From Nitrospira sp. (lineage in GTDB: Bacteria; Nitrospirota; Nitrospiria; Nitrospirales; Nitrospiraceae): a stretch of 6,774 nucleotides of DNA. The position numbers and the translations under genes were made by a program. This document shows, piece by piece, positions 1-6,326 of the stretch. The notes under the pieces are model-generated. The model was not told where the DNA came from and searched no databases. It saw only the letters and a program-made list of their open reading frames with translations. Position 1 is the stretch's first letter. Every line of letters begins with the position of its first letter. The stretch is from assembly GCA_020697375.1 (NCBI GenBank), contig JAJFBJ010000150.1, positions 1-6,774 on the forward strand, in the 5' to 3' direction.

Positions 1-55
1 CCAGCACGATCGCCAGCACAATGCGGCCTTTGATGGTACGAATCGTCATAGACAT
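1..55 (-). CDS. N-terminal fragment of an unidentified, probably membrane-anchored protein (cut by window edge)
   Basis: Only the first 18 codons are present. Read on the minus strand from an ATG at 55 they give MSMTIRTIKGRIVLAIVL, with no stop before the window ends. A second in-frame ATG at 49 could be the real start; the upstream GCGGA is a weak ribosome binding site for either. A short basic head (R6, K9, R11) followed by the start of a hydrophobic run looks like the N-terminus of a single-pass membrane protein. Sensor kinases, chemoreceptors and GGDEF proteins often begin this way, but that is an inference from very few residues. It starts 71 nt after the PepSY gene on the same strand, so it could be the next operon member. 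I do not recognise the protein. Confidence 0.45.
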   Translation of the reverse strand, partial: MSMTIRTIKGRIVLAIVL

Positions 56-100
56 TCCGCTTCGCACATTTTAAACAACCGACGAAAGAAAAGGCCACCA

Positions 101-118
101 CCTCGACTCCTTCGACTC
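101..118. repeat. Imperfect tandem 9-bp direct repeat
   Basis: The plus strand reads cctcgactc then cttcgactc, two adjacent 9-mers differing at one base. They lie in the 71-nt gap between the PepSY stop and the start of the next gene. On the minus strand this is followed by GGTGGTGGCC and a TTTTCTTT run at about 84-92, but I find no good GC stem in front of the T run, so I do not call a terminator here. Confidence 0.4.
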
Positions 119-126
119 GCCGCACG

Positions 127-930
127 TTACGCCCGTTCGGCTTTCTCCGTTTCACCTGGCGAACGGGAAGAAGCCAGCGAAACTTCCCTCACAAGAGGCG
201 CGGCTTTCGATCGCCGAGCCCTCGCGCGGTGAAATCCCCACAAGGCCAATCCCGATAAGCCCATCAACAACAACGGCACTCCTGGAATATTGAGCAGCGT
301 TTTTTCAAATCCAAAGAAGTTCAGCTGGTGCAATTGCATGACCGCGAAGTGCACTTTCCGCCAGCGACCTTCGTCTTCGAGTATCTCGCCGGTTTGACGA
401 TCAAGCACGATCTCCGTCGCGTCCGCATCGTCGAACCGGATTCGAACGGCGTCATAGGCGCGTTTTTTCTTTCGGGGCGTATACCGTTCCACCTCTACGC
501 CGGTGACGGCAGCAGGGGCACGCACATATTGCGCGGCTATGATCGGAGCCAGTTCCTGCGTGATCGGTGAGAGCCGCTCCCCACTCATGGCATCCAACAG
601 TAACGTGGTCGACACACCCTCCACCCGCAGCTTCACTTCGTAGAACAGGCGTCCAAAATCCGCACGCAATGTCGTGTGTTCGATGAGCGCGCGGCCGCCC
701 ACCGCGGCTTTCGCCAGCGAGAAGACGCGATCGAGCGGAAGTGTCGCGGATTCGACCGGCGGCCCGGCTAAGGGCCGGACCTTTTCCTTGTAATGCTCAT
801 CCCAGTAAAGAAATTTCGCGTCCGCCCATAATAGACCGGTGCTGACCGAAAGCAGCAAGAACCCCAGCGCCCCCAGGCCGAACCAGCGATGGGCCTGCCT
901 CAAGTGACGTTCGTAGCCTCCGCGGCTCAT
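127..930 (-). CDS. PepSY-associated transmembrane protein (two TM helices), possible metal-reductase partner
   Basis: This 267-residue inner-membrane protein has a helix at about 16-35 that begins with an HRWFGLG motif typical of PepSY-TM proteins. Its periplasmic part resembles two PepSY-like repeats, around 66-120 (ending LLLDAMSGE) and 131-185 (ending EIVLDRQTGEIL). A second helix spans about 214-233 and is followed by a basic RARARR stretch, which puts both termini in the cytoplasm. Known PepSY-TM proteins, such as FpvG of Pseudomonas, take part in reducing siderophore-bound iron. His15, His194 and His201 sit beside the two helices and could bind heme, but this is only inference. Many relatives have more helices, so this is a compact form. 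The ATG lies 1 nt after the DUF4198 stop with GGAG at 938-941, so translation is probably coupled. A binding or structural role without redox activity is equally possible. Confidence 0.85.
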   Translation of the reverse strand: MSRGGYERHLRQAHRWFGLGALGFLLLSVSTGLLWADAKFLYWDEHYKEKVRPLAGPPVESATLPLDRVFSLAKAAVGGRALIEHTTLRADFGRLFYEVKLRVEGVSTTLLLDAMSGERLSPITQELAPIIAAQYVRAPAAVTGVEVERYTPRKKKRAYDAVRIRFDDADATEIVLDRQTGEILEDEGRWRKVHFAVMQLHQLNFFGFEKTLLNIPGVPLLLMGLSGLALWGFHRARARRSKAAPLVREVSLASSRSPGETEKAERA

Positions 931-931
931 C

Positions 932-1738
932 CTACTTCTCCGCCGCTCGTTCAGCCCTCACTTGAAGAGCCAGCGTGCTCCGGTGGCGCAGCGCTTCATA
1001 CGATTTCCCTTCGAATTCGCCTGGGGTTTTCTCCACATGAATCATCTCCAGCACATACCGGCCCGGCCAGAGCGGCGTGAAAGCTACAATCCCCTCGGCG
1101 TCGGTTTTTAATTCTTTATCCCATCCGATGGGCGCATGCACGAGCACCTGCGTGCCGGGCAGAAGTTGCCCCTTGAAGAAGGCCTTCACGACGATCTCAC
1201 CGCCCGGCACATGACTCACACGGCCGGTGGCAAGATTCAGCCCCTTGGTCAGAGGAATTATATCGAGATCCAGCGGCATGGACTGGTCCCGCTCATGCTC
1301 GCTGACGCGTCCCTCTTCCATACAGACGAAATAGGTCCGGGCGTAAAACATCGGCTTCACGATGCCCAGGTCGTGTTTGCGTAAGTCCTGAACCGGGGCT
1401 TTGGCCTGCTCCGCGACGACCGCATTCCGGCCTGGCAGGCAGGATGACAACGTACCTGAAAAATGATTGATCTGTTTCTTCAGGGGGACGTCTGTCTTGC
1501 CGCGCTTGGGATCCTGAATACGCAACGTGACCCCATCGATGGAATCAAGACGACCCCCGCTTTCTTCACGCAAGAATTCACTATACTCGCCGAAATAAAC
1601 CTTGAGCGGCTGGCCCATTTCGGCCGGCGCCGTGGCATCCGCCTCAAGCCATACGAAATGGGCGCGAGCGGTAGAGGCCCACAACCCTATCATCAGCAGG
1701 ATGCCCGTCAATCCGCCAATCACTATTTTCCGATTCAT
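932..1738 (-). CDS. Secreted DUF4198-family protein, predicted periplasmic metal-binding accessory
   Basis: The protein has 268 residues. It opens with a clear Sec signal peptide (MNRK, then a hydrophobic core at about 5-22) ending STARA, so the predicted mature chain begins HFVWLEAD at residue 27. This AH.xWLE start and the beta-rich body match DUF4198 proteins, which include NikM-like components of nickel/cobalt uptake. The C-terminal part (about 165-260) resembles a carboxypeptidase-regulatory/transthyretin-like fold (GTQVLVHAP, DAEGIVAFTP, PGRYVLE). Two cysteines, C100 and C139, could form a disulfide. I chose the ATG at 1738 over an in-frame ATG at 1798. AGGAG lies 8 nt upstream of 1738, and the longer form would overlap the receptor gene and bury the signal peptide. 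The gap to the receptor stop is 47 nt. The metal specificity cannot be read from the sequence. Confidence 0.82.
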   Translation of the reverse strand: MNRKIVIGGLTGILLMIGLWASTARAHFVWLEADATAPAEMGQPLKVYFGEYSEFLREESGGRLDSIDGVTLRIQDPKRGKTDVPLKKQINHFSGTLSSCLPGRNAVVAEQAKAPVQDLRKHDLGIVKPMFYARTYFVCMEEGRVSEHERDQSMPLDLDIIPLTKGLNLATGRVSHVPGGEIVVKAFFKGQLLPGTQVLVHAPIGWDKELKTDAEGIVAFTPLWPGRYVLEMIHVEKTPGEFEGKSYEALRHRSTLALQVRAERAAEK

Positions 1739-1746
1739 CGCGTTGA

Positions 1747-1751
1747 CTCCT
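1747..1751 (-). promoter_or_regulatory. Ribosome binding site deciding the DUF4198 start
   Basis: The minus strand reads AAAAAAAGGAGTCAACGCG directly before ATG 1738: AGGAG with an 8-nt spacer. It lies in the 47-nt gap behind the receptor stop, and it rules against the longer in-frame start at 1798. Confidence 0.75.
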
Positions 1752-1785
1752 TTTTTTGAATGCCAACCAACGGCTGACGATTCCG

Positions 1786-4284
1786 TTAAAACCGCCATGA
1801 GACACCACCGTAAAAATTCCTGATTTCACCTGGTTGAATACCAATGAAGCTGCCGGTCGTGCGTTGGGCGATGAATGATTCATCGGTCAGGTTGCGCACG
1901 CCGGCGAAGACCGCCCATCGGGCCTTGGGCGGCGCATAGTTGAGCCTGAGGTTCCAGATGGTGTAGGACGGGATGGCACCGGTGGTCCCGAGTGCATTTT
2001 CCGTTTGGGTATTCACGCCATCGGTAAATTGCTGAGCGACAAACAGCGCATCGGCTTCAATCGACGCGCCCGTCGGGTGGTAATAGCCCACCAACCCGTA
2101 GAACGTCATGCGCGGGGCATAGGGAAGATCCTTACCATCCGTCGCGCTAGAGAGCGACTTCGGCCGCAAAAGGGTGACGTTCGCACGGGTGACGAAGCCT
2201 TGCAATGGGCGCACGAATTCACCCCAGTCAAGACTGACGGTGCTTTCGATGCCTTCCATCAGTGTCTTCCCCGCGTTGACGAACTGGCTGCCTTGCTGAA
2301 CGATCTGATTGCTGAATTCGGTTCGAAACACCGCGACTTCCGCATTCACGCCGGGCACGAGGATGGACCGGAGCCCGACATCCGAACTCAACGCGCGTTC
2401 AGCCGAGAGGTCTTGTGTCGTTCCGCTCGTCGGATCCACCGCATTGGCGAAGGTCGGCGGCCGGAATGTCGTATGGACATGACCGAACAACATGCTGTCG
2501 GAAGTGAGTTGATATTTGACCCCCGTCCCATAGATCAACCCTTGAGTGGTCTTGTAGCTTTTGAAATTGGGAAGCGCGGCCGGAGGGATCGCATTCATCG
2601 TTTCGCGGCTTTGGTTGACCTGCTCCCACCGTATGCCCGGTGAAATGGTGAGGGCATCGGTCAATCGAATGGCGGTCTCCGTATAAGCGGCATAGGCCAC
2701 CGACTCCAGATCGGCATTGTTCGTGGTGCGGCTGATCTTGGAACCGGCCGTTCCGATGCCGGTGATGTCGGTGAGCCGTTCCGCGTGATAGCGAACCCCG
2801 GAGGTGATTTTTTGATCCAACCCAAAGAGTGAAAAGCGAAACTGATGTTGCGGCATGACGCCGAAGACATTGAACTTGCGCAAGAAGTTCGTGCTGGTGG
2901 AGAGCAGGGTCCCGCTGGCGTTCTGGTCCTGGATATACCAGTTCCGTTCGAACACATTGCCGTACACGACGATTTTCGCCGTATTGTGCGCGTCGATATC
3001 ACGGCTGGCCGTGACGTCGATCGCTCCCCGTTGTCCCTTAAACTCATCCTGCGGCTTTCCCGCCAGGGTACGATCATTTCGATACTGCGTGGGCGTGATG
3101 CTTCCGGGCGTCTGCGTCGTTTCGTCGTACCAGGAAATGTTGGTCGTGATGCGCGTCCGGTCATCCGGATTGGCTTCGAATCGCAGCGTGAAATCATCCA
3201 ATTGGGAGGCGCTGCGTTGCCGGAAGCCGTCTGATTGGCGCCGTAGGTATCCGAGTTGCGCCCCGAAATTGCCGAAATATCCCCCATACTGCGTGTCCGA
3301 CTGAAACAGGTTGAAACTGCCGAAGGTGTTGGTGGTGGAGAAGGTCGGGATCGTGGGAATCCGCTTCTGAATGAAATTAATCAAGCCGCCTTGGGTGTTG
3401 GGTGAATAGAGGACCGTGGCGCCTCCTTTGATCACCTCGATATGATCGATGCGTTCGATCGGGACCATGTAGTAGGTCGAGGCGTCTCCAAAAAGAGCCG
3501 GTTGGATCGGAATATCATCCAACAGTAAGAGAATATTTCTGCTGCGTCTGGGGTCCATGCCCCGGATGCCGATGTTGGGTCTTAACCCTTGGCCATATTC
3601 GTCCAGCACGTTCACACCGGGGACGCGCCGCAACATCTCGTCCGCGTTTTTAGGCCTGGCGCGCAGGATTTCCTCGCGGGTGACGACATTGACCGCTCCG
3701 GCTATTTCCTTCACCTGTTCCTGATCCGGCTCGTTTCGTTCGTGAACGTCCTTCACGACGATTTCAGGCACCACGATCGGCTTGACGCTCGCCGGCGTTC
3801 CCCCCTGTCCATTGTCTGCCGCAGTGGCAACGTTTTGGTTTTTGATGGCCGGCGCAAGAGGGACGATGGATGGACCTGTCCGCTCCAGCGTCACCGTATC
3901 GACGGTGGTGAAGCGGAACGAGAGGCCGGTTCCTGCCAGCAACTCCGACAAGGCCTCTTCAGGCGTATAGGATCCGGCGACCTCTCGCGACGTCCGATCC
4001 AGGGCTATGTCGTCGGCAAAACTGACCTGTAACCCGGAGGCCAATGCAAAGTCGCGCAACGCCGTGTTCAAGGGCTGCGGAGAAATCTGATAGTGAATTT
4101 TCGGCCGGCTCTCCGCTCCGACGGTGGCGGCGTCGCTTTGCGCATACGCCTGAGTGATGCCCGCAAGGGTGATTACCAGCGTGCCGAGAAGCCATGGCAT
4201 CCGCAGGTCGATTTTGGAGGAGACTCCGCGCGATTGGTTCAGTGACGTCACATGTCCTTTTCGGTGACAGGCACGGTTCTGCAT
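1786..4284 (-). CDS. fecA: FecA-type TonB-dependent outer-membrane transducer (ferric-chelate receptor with STN domain)
   Basis: This 832-residue protein imports a metal chelate across the outer membrane using TonB energy and reports occupancy to FecR. It has a long signal peptide with its hydrophobic core at about 30-44 and likely cleavage after AYA (residue 48). The STN signalling domain spans about 62-134 (ISPQPLNTALRDFALASGL). A TonB-box-like PEIVVKD is at 173-179. The plug spans about 190-306 and includes NIGIRGMDPRRSR at 237-249 and IERIDHIEVIKGG at 276-288. The beta-barrel follows and ends in a C-terminal aromatic (GGVSWRF), the usual BAM signal. Near 752, QFTDGVNTQTENALGTTG closely parallels the same region of E. 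coli FecA as I remember it (QFADNANTVKESADGSTG). The length is normal for STN-bearing receptors. The ligand may be ferric citrate, a siderophore or another metal chelate; the sequence alone does not say. Confidence 0.93.
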   Translation of the reverse strand: MQNRACHRKGHVTSLNQSRGVSSKIDLRMPWLLGTLVITLAGITQAYAQSDAATVGAESRPKIHYQISPQPLNTALRDFALASGLQVSFADDIALDRTSREVAGSYTPEEALSELLAGTGLSFRFTTVDTVTLERTGPSIVPLAPAIKNQNVATAADNGQGGTPASVKPIVVPEIVVKDVHERNEPDQEQVKEIAGAVNVVTREEILRARPKNADEMLRRVPGVNVLDEYGQGLRPNIGIRGMDPRRSRNILLLLDDIPIQPALFGDASTYYMVPIERIDHIEVIKGGATVLYSPNTQGGLINFIQKRIPTIPTFSTTNTFGSFNLFQSDTQYGGYFGNFGAQLGYLRRQSDGFRQRSASQLDDFTLRFEANPDDRTRITTNISWYDETTQTPGSITPTQYRNDRTLAGKPQDEFKGQRGAIDVTASRDIDAHNTAKIVVYGNVFERNWYIQDQNASGTLLSTSTNFLRKFNVFGVMPQHQFRFSLFGLDQKITSGVRYHAERLTDITGIGTAGSKISRTTNNADLESVAYAAYTETAIRLTDALTISPGIRWEQVNQSRETMNAIPPAALPNFKSYKTTQGLIYGTGVKYQLTSDSMLFGHVHTTFRPPTFANAVDPTSGTTQDLSAERALSSDVGLRSILVPGVNAEVAVFRTEFSNQIVQQGSQFVNAGKTLMEGIESTVSLDWGEFVRPLQGFVTRANVTLLRPKSLSSATDGKDLPYAPRMTFYGLVGYYHPTGASIEADALFVAQQFTDGVNTQTENALGTTGAIPSYTIWNLRLNYAPPKARWAVFAGVRNLTDESFIAQRTTGSFIGIQPGEIRNFYGGVSWRF

Positions 4285-4289
4285 TCAAA

Positions 4290-4294
4290 CCTCC
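4290..4294 (-). promoter_or_regulatory. Strong ribosome binding site for fecA
   Basis: The minus strand has GGAGG with a 5-nt spacer (TTTGA) before ATG 4284. This supports the long N-terminal version of the receptor over internal starts nearer the hydrophobic core. Confidence 0.8.
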
Positions 4295-4305
4295 GTCGGT
4301 AGACT

Positions 4306-4332
4306 TCGAGGATCGATATCTCGGGCCCTCGA
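4306..4332. repeat. Inverted repeat in the fecA leader
   Basis: The arms TCGAGG (4306-4311) and CCTCGA (4327-4332) are perfect 6-bp complements around a 15-nt loop that itself contains GATATC. The element ends about 22 nt upstream of the fecA ATG, between its ribosome binding site and the terminator-like hairpin. It could be an operator or an mRNA structure; nothing more specific can be said. Confidence 0.3.
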
Positions 4333-4369
4333 TCATTGTGTTCTTCCTGTGCCTGGACGTATGGGAAAG

Positions 4370-4390
4370 AAAAATCCCCCCCTGGAGGGA
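4370..4390 (-). terminator. Terminator-like hairpin with T run between fecR and fecA
   Basis: On the minus strand TCCCTC and GGGGGA can pair (one pair being G-T) around a CAGG loop, and are followed at once by TTTTTCTTT. It lies 47 nt after the fecR stop, in the direction of transcription. It could end part of the fecIR transcripts, leaving fecA largely to its own FecI-dependent promoter. The stem is short (6 bp), so partial termination or attenuation is more likely than a full stop. Confidence 0.45.
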
Positions 4391-4436
4391 AATACGGGCC
4401 AGACACATGTACGGAATGCGCTATGGCAGAAGGGTC

Positions 4437-5435
4437 TTAGCGAATGACGATGAGGTGGTCCGTGAGACGAACCATACGAATGGGCAAGGTATCGGCGAGG
4501 GCCGTGAAGATATGGGAGGGATCCGAGAGGTTATAAATGCCCGTGACCGGGAGGGTCCGCAGCCCAGGATTCCAGATAAAAATATAGCCCCGATGGTAAC
4601 GGGCGAGATCGTGAACGACGTCGGCGAGTGGAGTGCGGACGAATACTAAACGACCCTGCATCCATGCGGCGATGGACGCAGTATCGACTCGATCGATAGA
4701 TCCTGCCCCATGCGGTCCGACGGATACTTGATCGCCGGCGGACAAACGGAGGGCCTCGTCTGGTCCCTTCCTGCCGTCGGCGACCCGGACCGATCCGCTC
4801 AGTACCGTGACTTGGACATCTGCACTGCGGTTTCTGACTAAAAACTGAGTGCCAATGGCCGTCGTTGCGACACCTTGGCTTTCGACGGTGAAGGGCCGTG
4901 CAGGATTGGGTTGAACCGCGAAAGAAGCCTCTCCGCGCAACAATTCGATGTATCGCCGATCGGAAGCATATCGCACGGCAATGGACGTGTCGGTGTTTAA
5001 GGTCACCACCGATTGATCCGGCAACGTCACGACTCGCTGCTCTCCGGTTCCCGTGGAATAATCTGCCTTGAGCCAAATGAGTAGGCCGTCGTTCCACAGT
5101 GCCAGACTGACGATCAAGAGGAGGACCGCGGCCGCGGTTCCCGCGAAGCGCCAGGGATGACGCGCCTGCTCACGTACCTCATGGACGACACCGCCGGCCA
5201 CGCTCTGCGCCGTTGCCCTGTGCATTTCAGGCGCATTCCACAGCGCATGCACGTTGTGATACGCGCGCGCATGCGCCGGGCTTTGTGCGCACCACGCCTC
5301 CAACCGGCGCTGTTCGACGCTGGAAAAATCGTCGGCCGCTTGGCGCATAAACCAGGCGGTGGCTTCCTTGATAAGTTGTCCCTCCGGAAGGGGATTCCCG
5401 GATGGCGGCTGCGAACGATCGTCTTCAAGTCGCAT
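4437..5435 (-). CDS. fecR: FecR-type transmembrane sigma-factor regulator (anti-sigma/signal transducer)
   Basis: This 332-residue protein relays the receptor signal from the periplasm to the ECF sigma factor. The cytoplasmic DUF4880-type domain (about 21-66) holds three tryptophans, W28, W48 and W66, and the motif EAWCAQSPAHARAY. One membrane helix spans about 96-115. The periplasmic FecR domain (about 126-220) includes GEQRVVTLPDQSVVTLNTDT, LLRGEASFAV and VTVLSGSVRV. The C-terminal domain (about 261-332) resembles the STN-interacting DUF4974 region. IGTQF at 194-198 contains a Gly-Thr pair like the one where Pseudomonas FoxR-type regulators self-cleave. Length and domain order are normal for the family. 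ATG 5435 is the first ordinary start in frame, but it lacks a clear ribosome binding site. The strong purine-rich sites are about 45-58 nt further upstream. It follows fecI by 69 nt in the same frame. Confidence 0.92.
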   Translation of the reverse strand: MRLEDDRSQPPSGNPLPEGQLIKEATAWFMRQAADDFSSVEQRRLEAWCAQSPAHARAYHNVHALWNAPEMHRATAQSVAGGVVHEVREQARHPWRFAGTAAAVLLLIVSLALWNDGLLIWLKADYSTGTGEQRVVTLPDQSVVTLNTDTSIAVRYASDRRYIELLRGEASFAVQPNPARPFTVESQGVATTAIGTQFLVRNRSADVQVTVLSGSVRVADGRKGPDEALRLSAGDQVSVGPHGAGSIDRVDTASIAAWMQGRLVFVRTPLADVVHDLARYHRGYIFIWNPGLRTLPVTGIYNLSDPSHIFTALADTLPIRMVRLTDHLIVIR

Positions 5436-5480
5436 CGTGGCTTGGGAAAAATGAACGCGAGAAGCAATCGACGCACTATA

Positions 5481-5493
5481 TCCTCTTACTCCT
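5481..5493 (-). promoter_or_regulatory. Purine-rich ribosome-binding sequences not aligned with the fecR start
   Basis: The minus strand carries AGGAG (5489-5493) and AGAGGA (5481-5486) just after the fecI stop. AGAGGA lies 4 nt before a GTG at 5476, but that GTG opens a different frame from fecR. The accepted fecR ATG (5435) is 45 nt beyond. The site may load ribosomes for reinitiation at fecR or translate a short overlapping leader. Confidence 0.45.
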
Positions 5494-5504
5494 GACGTGT
5501 CAGC

Positions 5505-6047
5505 TTAGTCTTTTCCCCCTCCCCTATGTCGCGGGCATGCTTCATAGAGCAGCGCTTCTTGACAGCGGGTCATGGCTTTCACGAGATGTTTTTCGACCGC
5601 ACGTTCCGACATCTGTAACTGTGCGGCAATCTCCTGATAGGAATACCCGTATACCCGCCGCATGGCAAAGATCGCCCGAGTGCGGCCTGACAAGGTGGCC
5701 AGCGCGCGCTCGAGCGTCGCAATCAATTGCTTGTCATGAGCCTGAGCATCGATGGCTCGGGCATCGGTGGGAACGTGTTCGGCTTCCTCCAGTGAAGCTT
5801 GCCGTTGCCCCCGAAATTTTTGCTTTCTGAAATGGTCCAGCGCGAGGTTGGTGGCGGTGCGAAATAAAAATGCGCGAGGAGAGGAAATGACCTGCGAAGT
5901 GGGAATGTCGGCGAGACGGACGTAGGCTTCTTGTGCGAGATCAGCCGCAGTTTCCTGACACCCCACCATGCGGCGAAGCATTGCCAAGAGATCACGCTGA
6001 TGTTCCTGAAACAAATGTTCGAGATCAATCGAAGGCGATGCGCTCAT
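5505..6047 (-). CDS. fecI: FecI-type ECF RNA polymerase sigma factor
   Basis: The 180-residue protein directs RNA polymerase to its target promoters, most likely that of the adjacent receptor. Sigma region 2 lies at about 9-77, with DLAQEAYVRL at 36-45 and PRAFLFRTATNLALDHFRK at 57-75. Sigma region 4 lies at about 108-162, with a helix-turn-helix at 136-159 (YSYQEIAAQLQMSERAVEKH). There is no extra C-terminal domain, and the size is usual for FecI proteins. I start it at ATG 6047. The open frame extends upstream to a TTG at 6107, but the 20 extra residues (beginning ISIEYLRTF) do not look like family sequence and overlap a candidate promoter. The ribosome binding site is weak (AGAGAC). The adjoining fecR and STN receptor make the surface-signalling role convincing. 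Confidence 0.93.
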   Translation of the reverse strand: MSASPSIDLEHLFQEHQRDLLAMLRRMVGCQETAADLAQEAYVRLADIPTSQVISSPRAFLFRTATNLALDHFRKQKFRGQRQASLEEAEHVPTDARAIDAQAHDKQLIATLERALATLSGRTRAIFAMRRVYGYSYQEIAAQLQMSERAVEKHLVKAMTRCQEALLYEACPRHRGGGKD

Positions 6048-6078
6048 GTCGTCTCTGCCGGATGAAGTGTCGACATGG

Positions 6079-6107
6079 AATGTTCGCAAGTACTCGATAC
6101 TTATCAA
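6079..6107 (-). promoter_or_regulatory. Candidate promoter of fecI
   Basis: On the minus strand, TTGATA (6102-6107) resembles a housekeeping -35 box (5 of 6). It is followed after 17 nt by AACATT (6079-6084), a weak -10 match (3 of 6). The transcript would start near 6072, about 24 nt before ATG 6047. The poor -10 box would fit a regulated promoter, but this is a pattern match only. Confidence 0.35.
6088..6102. promoter_or_regulatory. Palindrome in the spacer of the candidate fecI promoter (possible operator)
   Basis: AAGTA and TACTT form a perfect 5-bp inverted repeat around CTCGA. The palindrome lies in the spacer of the candidate promoter and touches the edge of its -35 box, where a repressor would block polymerase. 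Metal-responsive repression, for example by Fur, would be expected biologically. However, alignment to the Fur consensus is poor (about 8 of 19 by eye), so the binding protein is unknown. Confidence 0.3.
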
Positions 6108-6279
6108 ACGACGCTCTGGGATTTTAGGCTCTTCACGCCATACCCTAGAGAGTCGTGAACGAAAAGAGAATGTTCGGATTCCAGGTAACGAGGGAAGGAA
6201 ATATTTTCTGTCGTGGAGAGGTTGGCCCTTAATTCACCACCAGAGCGGCATTGCAGTATCCGGAATGTGAGATAAAGTC

Positions 6280-6300
6280 ACGCGGATGAGACGTCCGCGT
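6280..6300. repeat. Perfect 7-bp stem-loop downstream of the RND gene
   Basis: ACGCGGA (6280-6286) and TCCGCGT (6294-6300) are exact complements around a 7-nt loop. On the minus strand the stem is followed by GACTTTATC, so the T run is poor. It lies about 90 nt after the RND stop. It could be a weak or Rho-assisted transcript end, an RNA-stabilising 3' stem or a protein-binding site. Confidence 0.45.
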
Positions 6301-6326
6301 ACGTTTATTGAATCTTGATGAACGCA

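Noticed and set aside
2005..2643. Plus-strand 212-codon open frame
   Set aside because: It lies wholly antisense inside fecA, has no recognisable domain and an Arg/His-rich composition typical of an antisense shadow of a GC-rich gene.
2661..3287. Minus-strand 208-codon open frame in another frame of fecA
   Set aside because: It overlaps the well-supported receptor barrel; its Arg/Ser/Pro-rich sequence matches no family I know.
3959..4336. Minus-strand frame starting at ATG 4336 with AGGAA 7 nt upstream, overlapping the fecA start out of frame
   Set aside because: The initiation signal is acceptable, but the product (starting MIEGPRYR) is low-complexity and basic, and fecA has a better ribosome binding site. 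It is probably chance, though a short leader role cannot be excluded.
5114..5476. 120-codon minus-strand frame from GTG 5476
   Set aside because: As a gene it is a shadow of fecR with Arg/Pro-rich sequence. Only its start signal is kept, as a finding.
6048..6107. 20-residue N-terminal extension of FecI from TTG 6107
   Set aside because: The extra residues do not resemble FecI proteins, TTG is a weak start, and the segment overlaps a candidate promoter. ATG 6047 gives a normal-length sigma factor.
6088..6107. Classical Fur box upstream of fecI
   Set aside because: Best alignment to the 19-bp consensus gives only about 8 matches by eye, too few to call.
6046..6270. Plus-strand 74-codon frame covering the fecI upstream region
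   Set aside because: It has no recognised domain, overlaps the fecI start and candidate promoter antisense, and lacks a convincing ribosome binding site.
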